From an uncultured beta proteobacterium (lineage in GTDB: Bacteria > Pseudomonadota > Gammaproteobacteria > Burkholderiales > Burkholderiaceae_B), in NCBI GenBank assembly GCA_903847325.1, contig CAINDJ010000387.1, positions 1 to 50,524 of the forward strand: DNA of 50,524 nt. Reading direction: 5' to 3'. How positions within the stretch are numbered: the stretch's first letter is position 1; each line of letters starts with the position of its first letter. Both the position numbers and the translations under genes were made by a program. Shown piece by piece: positions 9,102-20,545 of the stretch. The notes beneath the pieces were generated by a model. It worked only from the letters and a program-made list of their open reading frames with translations, made no database searches and had not been told where the DNA came from.

Positions 9102-10466
9102 TTAGGACGCCAAGTCGACCGCAGCCAGGATCTCGATACACTGGTTAGCCAAGAGCTCGTCTTCGGCCTCGACCATCAGCCTGAGGATAGGCTCGGTACC
9201 CGAGGCGCGGATCAGCATACGGCCACGCTCACCCAGGAGTGACTCGACCTTTTTCTGTGCGGCCAACAAACCAGCATGATTCTCCCAGTCAGTACCTGGT
9301 TTGAGTGGCGCATTAATCATTTTCTGGGGGTACATGCGCAGCTCCGAGACCCACTGGCTCATGGTCTCGCCACTGCGTTTCAAAGCAGCGAGCACTTGCA
9401 GCGCAGCGATGATGCCATCACCCGTCGTGTGGCAATCGAGACACAGCAAATGTCCTGAGCTCTCGCCACCATAGAGCCAACCGCGATTTTGCAGCTGCTC
9501 GAGCACATAGCGATCACCGACTTGGGCGCGCTCGAATCCAATCCCAAGTTTTTTAATCTGACGCTCAAAACCATAATTTGTCATCAGTGTGCCGACCACA
9601 CCATCAACCGCGCCACGCGACATGCGTTCTTTAATGACAGCAAACAATAACTCATCACCGTTGTAGACACGGCCTTCGGCATCCACCATTTGAATCCGGT
9701 CCGCATCACCATCGAGTGCGATACCGAGATCAGCGCCACGGCTGCGGACTTCGGCAGCCAGACTGCCTGGATGCAGTGCGCCCACGTCTTTGTTGATATT
9801 GAAGCCGTTAGGCGACACGCCAATCGCGTGCACTTCGGCACCGAGCTCGCGGAATACGTGTGGAGCGATGTGATACGCCGCGCCATTGGCCGCGTCGACG
9901 ACAAGCTTCAAACCATCGAGATCAAGATCCGAGGGAAAGGTACTTTTGCAAAACTCAATATAACGACCCGGCGCGTCATCAATACGGCGCGCACGTCCCA
10001 GGTGCTCTGAGGAAACACACTCAAGCGGCTCATCGAGCGCATCCTCAATCGCTTGTTGTGTCGCATCGGGTAGTTTCATTCCTTGCGAAGAAAAAAACTT
10101 GATGCCGTTATCGTAATAAGGATTGTGCGAAGCACTGATCACAATACCCGCAACCAAACGCCAAGTGCGAGTCAGGTACGCAACCGCCGGCGTAGGGAGC
10201 GGGCCAGCCAGCAAGACTTCAACACCCGCCGATGCGAATCCCGCCTCAAGCGCGGACTCAAGCATATAACCGCTGATACGCGTGTCCTTGCCAATCAGTA
10301 CTGTCGGTTTACCGCGACGTGCGGCGTGCTCACGCGCAAAGACCTTACCCGCCGCATAACCGAGTCGCAAGGCAAACTCAGCATTGATCACCTCTCCGCC
10401 CACTTTGCCGCGAACACCATCTGTACCAAAATATTTTTGTTTATTTTGTTTATTGTTATTCATCAC
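9102..10466 (-). CDS. glmM: phosphoglucosamine mutase
   Basis: [13 protein letters not shown], active-site [39 protein letters not shown]. Confidence 0.96.
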   Translation of the reverse strand: MMNNNKQNKQKYFGTDGVRGKVGGEVINAEFALRLGYAAGKVFAREHAARRGKPTVLIGKDTRISGYMLESALEAGFASAGVEVLLAGPLPTPAVAYLTRTWRLVAGIVISASHNPYYDNGIKFFSSQGMKLPDATQQAIEDALDEPLECVSSEHLGRARRIDDAPGRYIEFCKSTFPSDLDLDGLKLVVDAANGAAYHIAPHVFRELGAEVHAIGVSPNGFNINKDVGALHPGSLAAEVRSRGADLGIALDGDADRIQMVDAEGRVYNGDELLFAVIKERMSRGAVDGVVGTLMTNYGFERQIKKLGIGFERAQVGDRYVLEQLQNRGWLYGGESSGHLLCLDCHTTGDGIIAALQVLAALKRSGETMSQWVSELRMYPQKMINAPLKPGTDWENHAGLLAAQKKVESLLGERGRMLIRASGTEPILRLMVEAEDELLANQCIEILAAVDLAS

Positions 10467-11305
10467 TTACCTGCTCCATGTTCGACTGCATGCCAGACAT
10501 TCAGAGCATCTCTTGTCTCTGCAACATCATGGGCACGAATAATTGCAGCACCTCGCACAACACCCGCGAGCGCCGCAGCAATACTGCCGGATAGTCTCTG
10601 CGTGACTGACCGACCGGTGACGGCTCCGATCAAAGACTTGCGTGATACGCCTAGCAACACGGGATAACCTGTCTCGACGAATTGATTCAGATTTTTTATC
10701 AGTGCATAGTTTTGCTCAAGTGTTTTACCAAAACCACACCCTGGATCCAAAGTGATCCGGCGTGTGTCAATGCCCAGCCTCTCAAGCAAATGAGCCTGCG
10801 CAAGTAAATATGCTTTGACGTCTTGCACCACATCCATATAGTCCGGTGCCAACTGCATCGTGTGCGGCTTGCCCTGCATGTGCATTACGCACAACCCACA
10901 ATTTGGATGACTGGCAGCGACTTGCCTTGCGACAGGATCCCTGAAACCCGTAACATCGTTGAGCAGGTCTGCTCCCGCATCAAGTGCTGCGCGCATGACC
11001 TCAGGCTTGTATGTATCAACTGAAATTGCGACACCTGTATCTCGCAGAGCAAGGATGACAGGCAGCACGCGTTTTAACTCATCCTCAACCGACACCGGCG
11101 TGGCGCCAGGGCGGGTAGACTCTCCACCTATGTCAAGAATGTGCGCGCCTTCGGATATCAAACGATGCGCATGCGCGATCGCCTGCTGCGTCGTGGCATG
11201 CTCACCGCCATCCGAAAAGGAATCAGGGGTGACATTGACGATGCCCATTAAAATCGGGCGCTCGAGAGTGAACTCGAAGCGCCCGCACAACCACTTTTCA
11301 GACAT
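10463..11305 (-). CDS. folP: dihydropteroate synthase
   Basis: [39 protein letters not shown]; 4-nt overlap with glmM. Confidence 0.96.
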   Translation of the reverse strand: MSEKWLCGRFEFTLERPILMGIVNVTPDSFSDGGEHATTQQAIAHAHRLISEGAHILDIGGESTRPGATPVSVEDELKRVLPVILALRDTGVAISVDTYKPEVMRAALDAGADLLNDVTGFRDPVARQVAASHPNCGLCVMHMQGKPHTMQLAPDYMDVVQDVKAYLLAQAHLLERLGIDTRRITLDPGCGFGKTLEQNYALIKNLNQFVETGYPVLLGVSRKSLIGAVTGRSVTQRLSGSIAAALAGVVRGAAIIRAHDVAETRDALNVWHAVEHGAGK

Positions 11306-11325
11306 GCAGCAACAAGCCTTGCCGA

Positions 11326-13248
<1,923 letters not shown>

Positions 13249-13374
13249 GCGAAATGCTAACGAGCGATAACCCTATAGGCCTAAAGGGTTTTTTCGCGAT
13301 TTTCTAACTTACATTCTAACCCTCTTTAGAGAGGGACCCCGTACAAACACCCCTGCCCACCATCGATATGCGAA

Positions 13375-14022
13375 CTACTTGGCGCAAGGACGTTTCAGGG
13401 TACGGGCAACCAGAAAGGTTTCAGATGAGCGAAAACGTGAAGCCTTTGGCTTGATTTCGATCACACGCTTAAAGTGGCGCTTAAAACTTTCTACAATCTG
13501 AGAAAACCCACTGCCATGAAACGCTTTTACGATGAGTGCTCCCTCAGGTTTGAGGTGTAAAAGCGCAAATTCAAGAGCCAGATCGCAAACTTGTTGAATT
13601 CTTGCAGAATCAGCCAGACCGACACCAGACAAATTCGGAGCCATATCCGACATGACCAGATCAACCGGACAACCTTCGAGGGTCTTATTTATCTGATCCA
13701 GAACCTCATCCAGGCTGAAATCCCCTAAGATAAACTCAACCCCGGCGATTGGTTCCATAGGGAGAATGTCCAGAGCAACGATACGCCCATCGACTACTCC
13801 AGCTTTACCGACCATGCGCTCTCGGGCGACCTGGGACCAGCTCCCTGGGGTTGAGCCCAGGTCGACCACAACGTCGCCACGACGCATTAATTTCTCTGCG
13901 TCCAGGATCTCTGTGAGCTTGAAGGCCGCACGGGCGCGATAGCCCTTTTGCTGTGCCAATTTAACGAATGGGTCATTAATATGCTGCATGACCCATTCTT
14001 TTGAAAACTTGTTCTTAGCCAT
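13375..14022 (-). CDS. rlmE: 23S rRNA (uridine-2'-O-)-methyltransferase RlmE (RrmJ/FtsJ)
   Basis: [54 protein letters not shown] motif; upstream of ftsH. Confidence 0.95.
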   Translation of the reverse strand: MAKNKFSKEWVMQHINDPFVKLAQQKGYRARAAFKLTEILDAEKLMRRGDVVVDLGSTPGSWSQVARERMVGKAGVVDGRIVALDILPMEPIAGVEFILGDFSLDEVLDQINKTLEGCPVDLVMSDMAPNLSGVGLADSARIQQVCDLALEFALLHLKPEGALIVKAFHGSGFSQIVESFKRHFKRVIEIKPKASRFRSSETFLVARTLKRPCAK

Positions 14023-14039
14023 CCCGTACAATAACCCCT

Positions 14040-14636
14040 ATGACTATTATGGAACTTACCCCTCGCGAGCGCGCTGCGCTGCGCGCTGCTGCTCACCCAC
14101 TGAAGCCTGTCGTACTGATTGGCGACAACGGGTTGACCGAGGCAGTGTTAAAAGAAATCGACCTCAACCTGTCGGCGCACGAGCTCATTAAAGTTCGTGC
14201 AGGCACCGCAGACCGTGAAACACGTGATGCGTTGCTAGCGACGATCTGCGAAACGCTTTCGTGCGCCGCGGTGCATCACCTTGGCAAAATGCTGATTCTG
14301 TATCGCTACGGTTCAAAAGGTACCTACCTTAAAACCGATACCGCTGCAGCCAGCCCCAAGCGTAAAGCATCCGAGCCGCACACGCCTAAAAAACTGGCTG
14401 CCGAAGGCAAAAAACTCGAAAAACCATCACGTCGTACACGTGCTGAACGCGACGAAGAAGAAGTCTCCGAGCGTCCAAAGGTTTTCAGTTCGGACCGCCC
14501 TGCACGCCCAAGCTCACGTCCCGCCAAGGATACTGCACATGGCATTCCACGTCGCAGCGCCTTGTCCTTGCGTGCCGGGGCTCGCCGTGGCGCCTTAGGT
14601 ACAACCGTACGCAAACGTGCGCCAGTCAAACGCTAA
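14040..14636 (+). CDS. yhbY: YhbY-family (CRS1/CRM domain) RNA-binding protein with long basic C-terminal tail
   Basis: LTPRERAALRAAAHPLKPVVLIGDNGLTEAVLKEIDLNLSAHELIKVR is a YhbY/CRM domain; about 100-residue K/R-rich extension. Confidence 0.9.
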   Translation: MTIMELTPRERAALRAAAHPLKPVVLIGDNGLTEAVLKEIDLNLSAHELIKVRAGTADRETRDALLATICETLSCAAVHHLGKMLILYRYGSKGTYLKTDTAAASPKRKASEPHTPKKLAAEGKKLEKPSRRTRAERDEEEVSERPKVFSSDRPARPSSRPAKDTAHGIPRRSALSLRAGARRGALGTTVRKRAPVKR

Positions 14637-14683
14637 TTACCATCTTTAATGCGGCACACAGTTAGTAGTTTAGCCTTACAGTT

Positions 14684-14724
14684 AAAAAACCCGGTTCAGG
14701 TGCAGGTCACCAACCGGGTTTTTT
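14684..14724. terminator. bidirectional terminator between yhbY (+) and greA (-)
   Basis: AAAAAACCCGGTT...AACCGGGTTTTTT. Confidence 0.85.
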
Positions 14725-14757
14725 GTGTGCGGTCGTTATTCGCACAACAAGAAACGA

Positions 14758-15234
14758 TCAAATATATTTGATACTGATAATTTCGAATTCACGAATGCCT
14801 GACGGCGCGCGCACCTGAACCACATCGCCTTCGTACTTGCCAATCAGTGATCGGGCAACAGGACTGGAAACCGAAATCAGATTCGCTTTGATGTCAGCCT
14901 CAGTATCACCAACGATCTGATACGTGACAGTATCACCAGACTCGAGATCTTCGATTTCGACTGTCGCACCAAATACTGCGCGACCATCGGCGTCAATCGT
15001 GCTCGGTTCAATCAACTGCGCATTGGATAAGGTGCCATCGAGTTCGCTGATGCGCCCTTCGATAAAGCCCTGTTTTTCGCGCGCCGCATCGTACTCGGCA
15101 TTTTCGGATAAGTCGCCTTGCGCACGCGCCTCGGCAATCGCAGCAATCACTGCGGGACGTTCGACGTGCTTTAAGCGATGCAGCTCGGCTTGCAAGCGCT
15201 CGGCCCCGCGCACGGTCAGAGGAATAGTGGACAT
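14758..15234 (-). CDS. greA: transcription elongation factor GreA
   Basis: MSTIPLTVRGAERLQAELHRLKHVERPAVIAAIAEARAQGDLSENAEYDAAREKQGFIEGRI. The ORF extends to 15333, but that would translate through a leader hairpin. Confidence 0.95.
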   Translation of the reverse strand: MSTIPLTVRGAERLQAELHRLKHVERPAVIAAIAEARAQGDLSENAEYDAAREKQGFIEGRISELDGTLSNAQLIEPSTIDADGRAVFGATVEIEDLESGDTVTYQIVGDTEADIKANLISVSSPVARSLIGKYEGDVVQVRAPSGIREFEIISIKYI

Positions 15235-15250
15235 AGTATTTTTCCAAAAA

Positions 15251-15281
15251 AACAAAACCCCGGCTCGGGTCGGAACCGGGG
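15251..15281 (-). terminator. terminator-like hairpin immediately upstream of greA
   Basis: Minus strand CCCCGG-N12-CCGGGG followed by TTTTGTTTTTTT, ending about 16 nt before the greA ATG. Confidence 0.75.
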
Positions 15282-15340
15282 CAATCATCAAGACTCTATT
15301 GTGAGGAAACTTTAGGCCAAATGCAAGCCTCACAGGGAAA

Positions 15341-16054
15341 TCACTGATTTTTACGGGTAGCGCCCGACTGATCGCCCATTAAAGCCTGCAGCGATCCGCT
15401 GTAGGTCATCACACCCTTCTCAATCACATACGCCCTGTCACTGACCATATTGGCAAAATGTAAATTTTGTTCGGAAAGCAAAATACTTACGCCCTGGCGT
15501 TTAAGCGTCTCGATCATGCGAGCCATTTGCTCAACTAGCAGAGGCGCCAGGCCCTCTGCTGGCTCGTCTAGCAACACTAGGCAAGGGTTACCCATCAGCG
15601 TTCGCGCGACGCTCAGCATTTGCTGTTCACCGCCACTCATTTTGCTGGCCTGTCGAGGTCCCATCCGTGCAAGGTTTGGAAACAAGTCGAACACGCGTTG
15701 CTGTGTCCAGGCGGGCAATGGTTCTGACTGGTTACACACGCGGGCGGGCTGGCGGCCAACCTCGAGATTCTCAGCGACCGTGAGATCGGTAAATATCCGG
15801 CGCTCTTGCGGCACAAAGCCCAAGCCTGCGCCAGCGATACGATGGGTTGGCCACGTAGAGATATCCTGCCCCATCCAAGTGATTTCTCCTTGCCTGCGAG
15901 CGAGCATGGCCATGATGGCTTTCATAGTCGTCGACTTACCTGCGCCATTGCGTCCCATCAGGCAAACCACCTCGCCTTGACCGACCGTCAGACTCACATC
16001 AAAAAGAATCTGCGCCGGGCCGTACCACGCATTGAGTTGATTAACTTTAAGCAT
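15341..16054 (-). CDS. livF: branched-chain amino acid ABC transporter ATP-binding protein (LivF-like)
   Basis: MLKVNQLNAWYGPAQILFDVSL, GRNGAGKSTTMKAIMA, MSGGEQQMLSVARTLMGNP. Confidence 0.9.
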   Translation of the reverse strand: MLKVNQLNAWYGPAQILFDVSLTVGQGEVVCLMGRNGAGKSTTMKAIMAMLARRQGEITWMGQDISTWPTHRIAGAGLGFVPQERRIFTDLTVAENLEVGRQPARVCNQSEPLPAWTQQRVFDLFPNLARMGPRQASKMSGGEQQMLSVARTLMGNPCLVLLDEPAEGLAPLLVEQMARMIETLKRQGVSILLSEQNLHFANMVSDRAYVIEKGVMTYSGSLQALMGDQSGATRKNQ

Positions 16055-16811
16055 TGAAATCCTCAAAGGTGGCGCCCGAGCCAAAATACACCCGTTGCAC
16101 TTCCGGATGTCGTCGAATTTCTTCAGGCGTTCCTTGTGCAATCAACTGCCCTTGCGCAAGCACAATCACACGGTCCGCATAACCGAACACCACATCCATA
16201 CTATGCTCGGTAAAGAGCACTGCGATTTGACGCTCGGCGACGATTTTTTTAGTGAGCGCCATCAGTTCCAGGCGCTCGGTGGGCGCCATCCCGGCGGTTG
16301 GTTCGTCCATCAACAACAAGCTTGGTTGCGTTGCGAGCGCGAGTGCGAGCTCGACGCGCTTGACATCGCCGTATGCAAGATCGCTGACAGGTCGCGCGGC
16401 CTGCTCATCCAAACCAACCTGAGCCAACAGCCGCATCGCTTCGTTTCGCTGAAATTGAGCAGCTGATTTGAAAAAAGAAAAAATATTGTTTGAATATGCA
16501 AGCAAAGCCATTTGTACATTTTCAATCACACTCAGCGACAAAAAAGTTTCGGCAATCTGGAATGTACGTCCAACACCCTGCCGACAAATTTCTCGAGGAG
16601 TCAAACCCACCAGATTCTGACTGTTCAGTAAAATCCGACCGTGATCTGCGCGCAACTGTCCATTGATCAGGTTAAAGGTTGTCGACTTACCCGCACCGTT
16701 GGGGCCAATGAGTGCAAGCATTTCACCTGGATGCAATGTAAAGTTTACGTTGTCCACAGCGCACACTGCGCCGAAAGCTTTGCCTAAAGCATGCACACTC
16801 AGCAAACTCAT
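16047..16811 (-). CDS. livG: branched-chain amino acid ABC transporter ATP-binding protein (LivG-like)
   Basis: MSLLSVHALGKAFGAVCAVDNVNF, GPNGAGKSTTFNLINGQ, VGRTFQIAETFLSLSVIENVQMA. Confidence 0.9.
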   Translation of the reverse strand: MSLLSVHALGKAFGAVCAVDNVNFTLHPGEMLALIGPNGAGKSTTFNLINGQLRADHGRILLNSQNLVGLTPREICRQGVGRTFQIAETFLSLSVIENVQMALLAYSNNIFSFFKSAAQFQRNEAMRLLAQVGLDEQAARPVSDLAYGDVKRVELALALATQPSLLLMDEPTAGMAPTERLELMALTKKIVAERQIAVLFTEHSMDVVFGYADRVIVLAQGQLIAQGTPEEIRRHPEVQRVYFGSGATFEDFNA

Positions 16812-18688
16812 CGCCGAATGCCTTGCTTCAGTCGTTGAGCAAAGCCTGCAATGCCCTCTGGAAACAACAGTACCAGCAGCAGAATAATCGCACCCAGCAT
16901 CGCCCGCCAATACTCCGTATTGCGGGCGACCGCATCATGCAGCCAGGTGAAACTGACCGCGCCAATCACAGGGCCTGCAATCGTTTGCATACCTCCCAGC
17001 AGCACCATCACCAATGCATCGACAGAGTGACTGACATGCAGGATTTCGGGAGAAATACTGCCTTTGGAAAAGGCATACAGCGTACCCGCCACACCCGCAA
17101 AACCGCCTGCAATCACGAACGCGATCCATTGAACACGCTTGACATCAATTCCTATCGCCTCGGCACGCATTGGCGCGTCACGTCCTGCGCGCAAGGCATA
17201 ACCAAAAGGTGAAAACAGCATCATCCTCAAGCAAACGCAGCTCAGCAGAACCACAGCCAGAGTCAAAAGGTAATAACTATTTTTATCAGACAACCAGGCC
17301 GCAGGCCAGACTCCGTTTATACCGTTACTGCCCCCGGTGAATGCGTCCCACTGAAAAACAATCGCCCACGTGATCTGTGCAAAGGCAAGCGTCAGCATGG
17401 CAAGATAAACCCCTGATAAGCGGACGCTGAACCAGCCAAACAACACGGCCCCGAGGGCTGCGACGAGGGGCCCGGCAACCAAGGCACATTCCATCGGCAA
17501 ACCTAATCCGCGCACAAACAGCGCGGCACCATATGCACCGAGACCAAAATATGCAGCGTGTCCGAAGGAATGCATCCCTCCAGGCCCCATCATGAAATAG
17601 AGGCTGCATGCAAACAAAACTGCGATGAGGATGTCAATACTCAGTACCGTGAGATAAGGCGAGGAGGATCCCCACCAAGGCAACATAAACAAACCCGTCG
17701 CGCACATCACAAAAAATAATTTCTTTCTAACGGACAAGGTGCGCATGGGACGCTCTGCCACATACGCATCGCGCACAGCCGGCTGCGCGCGTCCCATCAG
17801 CCCCCAGGGTCTGATGATCAGGACTGCTGCCATCACCAGAAACTCCACGACCAGCGTGAGTTTTGAAAACGATATAGCCGTACCCAACACATTGACCACA
17901 CCCAGCCAGATACAAAGTGATTTCAATTCCGCAATGAGCAGGGCTGCCAAATAGGCTCCCGGAATAGACCCCATGCCTCCAACGACGACCACTACAAATG
18001 CAGCGCCAATCACATTGAGCGCTAGCTCAAGACTTGCTGGCTCTCGCGGCAAAGCCAGCGCTCCGCCAAGACCCGCAAGGAAAGCACCGAGCGCAAAAAC
18101 GGATGTAAATAACCATGCCTGATTAACCCCGAGTGCTGCGACCATCCCCCTGTCCTGCGTTGCAGCACGGATCAGTGTCCCCCAGCGGGTGCGATGCAAT
18201 AGCAACCAGAGCAAGCCGAGTAGAGCAGGTCCGACAACAATCAGTAATAAATCATAAGAAGGAAAGTTGCGCCCCAGAATTTCGACAGCGCCCGCGAGTC
18301 CGGGGGCACGTGGACCAAGCAATTCTTCGGGTCCCCATAGCCACAGCACGGCGTCCTGAATCACCAGCACCACGGCAAAGGTCGCGAGCAACTGGAACAA
18401 CTCGGGGGATTGATAGAGCCTGCGCAACAAAGTTATTTCTATTGCAGCGCCAATCAAACCGACGAGCGCGGCCGCTAGCAACAACGCCGGCCAAAAGCCG
18501 AGCACGGCCCCCAGATGCGCTACAAGCGTGTAGGCAAGATATATGCCCACCATGAATAAAGAACCATGGGAAAAGTTGACGATCCGCGAAACGCCAAAAA
18601 TCAGGGAAAGTCCGGCCGCAACAAGAAACAGCGATGACGCTTGCGCAAGGCCGTTGAGCAACTGAACGATGAGGCCTGAAAAATCCAT
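16808..18688 (-). CDS. fused branched-chain amino acid ABC permease (LivH-LivM)
   Basis: 626 aa: N-terminal LivH-like half (GVSRIVNFSHGSLFMVGIYLAY) and C-terminal LivM-like half (GMHSFGHAAYFGLGAYGAAL, NGINGVWP). Confidence 0.88.
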   Translation of the reverse strand: MDFSGLIVQLLNGLAQASSLFLVAAGLSLIFGVSRIVNFSHGSLFMVGIYLAYTLVAHLGAVLGFWPALLLAAALVGLIGAAIEITLLRRLYQSPELFQLLATFAVVLVIQDAVLWLWGPEELLGPRAPGLAGAVEILGRNFPSYDLLLIVVGPALLGLLWLLLHRTRWGTLIRAATQDRGMVAALGVNQAWLFTSVFALGAFLAGLGGALALPREPASLELALNVIGAAFVVVVVGGMGSIPGAYLAALLIAELKSLCIWLGVVNVLGTAISFSKLTLVVEFLVMAAVLIIRPWGLMGRAQPAVRDAYVAERPMRTLSVRKKLFFVMCATGLFMLPWWGSSSPYLTVLSIDILIAVLFACSLYFMMGPGGMHSFGHAAYFGLGAYGAALFVRGLGLPMECALVAGPLVAALGAVLFGWFSVRLSGVYLAMLTLAFAQITWAIVFQWDAFTGGSNGINGVWPAAWLSDKNSYYLLTLAVVLLSCVCLRMMLFSPFGYALRAGRDAPMRAEAIGIDVKRVQWIAFVIAGGFAGVAGTLYAFSKGSISPEILHVSHSVDALVMVLLGGMQTIAGPVIGAVSFTWLHDAVARNTEYWRAMLGAIILLLVLLFPEGIAGFAQRLKQGIRR

Positions 18689-18705
18689 AATTTAAGGTGT
18701 TGTCG

Positions 18706-19932
18706 TTATGGAGCAGGTCGTAATTTTTTCACCTCTGCGGCTGAGGGTAAATATTTAGCGCCATCTAAATAGCGGTAATCAACCATTACGCCTTTGCCGG
18801 ATTCATTTTTAGTCCGCCCGACAAAACTACCCATGGTTGACTGATGATCCTCTGGCCGATAGGTGATCTGACCAAAAGGCGTCATTAAAGTTAGACCACT
18901 AAAGGCCTCGACCAGTTTTTCGGTTTCGGTGGTTTTAGCTTTTTGAATACCGGCCGCTATGGACATGATGGTGCTGTAACCAATGATGGAACCCAGCCTT
19001 GGGTAGTCCTTGTAGCGCGCCTCGTAAGCCTTCAGAAACGCCTGATGCTCAGGTGTCTGAATCCCATACCAGGGATAACCTGTAACAAGCCAGCCATTCG
19101 GGCTCTCTTCTTTCAGCGGATCCAGATATTCGGGCTCGCCCGTCAACAGGCTCACCACCTCACGTCCTTTGAACAACCCACGCGTATTTCCCTCACGCAC
19201 AAATTTCGCGAGGTCCGCACCGAACAGCACATTAAAAATCGCATCGGGCTTTGCATCGGCCAGGGCCTGCACAACGTTGCCCGCCTCCAGCTTGCCTAGT
19301 GGTGGAGCCTGCTCTGCGACAAACTCCACATCGGGTTGCGCGGCCTTGAGCAACTCTTTAAAGGTGGCCACTGCAGACTGACCGTACTCATAGTTCGGAT
19401 AGACAATCGCCCAGCGCTTTTTTTTCATCGCGGCAGCTTCGGGTACGAGCATCGCGACCTGCATATAAGTCGAGGTGCGCAATCTGAACGTATACGAATT
19501 GCCGTTTTGCCAGACGATCTTGTCGGTCAAAGGCTCGCTGGCTAAAAAGAACACTTTTTTCTGCTTGGAGAAATCCGTCAGTGCCAGTCCGATATGAGAC
19601 AGGAAGGAGCCTGTCAACACATCGACCTTATCGCGTGAGAGCAATTCCTCGGCGACCCGCACAGCATCGCCCGGACTAGCATTGTCATCGCGCGTGATGA
19701 GCTCTACTTTTTTACCATTCAGGCCACCGGCAGCGTTGATTTGCTCAACAGCGAGTTCCATACCTTTTTTGTATGGTTCAAGAAATGCTGGCTGAGCTTT
19801 GTAGCTGTTGATCTCGCCAATTTTGATTGTGTCCTGCGCCAGCGCCTGCGGCAATGCGCCTAGCATGGCGGCTGTCGCGAACACGGTCGTCGAAAGGACG
19901 CGACTTAAATTACGAAGAATTATTTTTTGCAT
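18706..19932 (-). CDS. ABC transporter substrate-binding protein (LivJ/LivK, periplasmic binding type 1)
   Basis: Signal peptide then IKIGEINSYKAQPAFLEPYKKGMELAVEQINAAGGLNGKKVELITRDD. Start set at MQKIILRN. Confidence 0.9.
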   Translation of the reverse strand: MQKIILRNLSRVLSTTVFATAAMLGALPQALAQDTIKIGEINSYKAQPAFLEPYKKGMELAVEQINAAGGLNGKKVELITRDDNASPGDAVRVAEELLSRDKVDVLTGSFLSHIGLALTDFSKQKKVFFLASEPLTDKIVWQNGNSYTFRLRTSTYMQVAMLVPEAAAMKKKRWAIVYPNYEYGQSAVATFKELLKAAQPDVEFVAEQAPPLGKLEAGNVVQALADAKPDAIFNVLFGADLAKFVREGNTRGLFKGREVVSLLTGEPEYLDPLKEESPNGWLVTGYPWYGIQTPEHQAFLKAYEARYKDYPRLGSIIGYSTIMSIAAGIQKAKTTETEKLVEAFSGLTLMTPFGQITYRPEDHQSTMGSFVGRTKNESGKGVMVDYRYLDGAKYLPSAAEVKKLRPAP

Positions 19933-19960
19933 AAATATCCCCTGAATATTTTTATGAAGC

Positions 19961-20545
19961 TCAACGCAAGCCGTCCAGCCCTTGAATTTCACTGACCTGC
20001 AGACCGCCAATACGCGGCAATGGTCGGCCACTGTCCGTCACTACGATCGCAACCACGATTTCATTAGCACGGGGCGCATCAGAGACGCGGGCTTCCATCG
20101 CGTCAAAATGGCTACCAACCCATGCGGCATCCTTGTGACCTAAAGGCACATCAATCGCTGTACCCATGACACCCATTTTATTGGACGAAGGAATAAGCGC
20201 AGCGCCTTTCTCCACAGTCTTGCGTAAGGCCTTACCCAGACTAGGATGCAAGATCGCTGCTGCATGCTCCAGCTCGCCCGACTCACCCACGATAGCGGCT
20301 TTGCCATAGCTGTGGGCCTGCCCGGGAGAAATACCCAATGCGCTTACACAACGCGCACCCAATAAACCGCCCAACTCTTCCCCCATCTGACTCAAGGAAT
20401 CAAGATTTTCAACAAACTTTCCGGCGAACGGATTCTCGATCACCGCCATGGCCAATGCCCGACGCGTTGAAGGTGAAACAACACGACCGTTTTCCCTCTG
20501 GGTTTCTTCAAGCTGGATTACGATTTTTCGAATTTTGCACAGCAT
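19961..20545 (-). CDS. 'amino acid synthesis' family protein (PF06684-like)
   Basis: MLCKIRKIVIQLEETQRENGRVV..., GKAAIVGESGELEHAAAILHPSLGKALR resembles the AA_synth family; upstream of the liv genes. Confidence 0.7.
   Translation of the reverse strand: MLCKIRKIVIQLEETQRENGRVVSPSTRRALAMAVIENPFAGKFVENLDSLSQMGEELGGLLGARCVSALGISPGQAHSYGKAAIVGESGELEHAAAILHPSLGKALRKTVEKGAALIPSSNKMGVMGTAIDVPLGHKDAAWVGSHFDAMEARVSDAPRANEIVVAIVVTDSGRPLPRIGGLQVSEIQGLDGLR

Noticed and set aside
10083-10667. 194-aa plus-strand ORF across the glmM-folP junction
   Set aside because: Antisense to two clear genes; low-complexity Arg/Thr/Ala-rich translation typical of out-of-frame sequence.
14324-14629. 101-aa minus-strand ORF opposite the yhbY tail
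   Set aside because: Mirror of the Lys/Arg/Ser-rich tail; no independent support.
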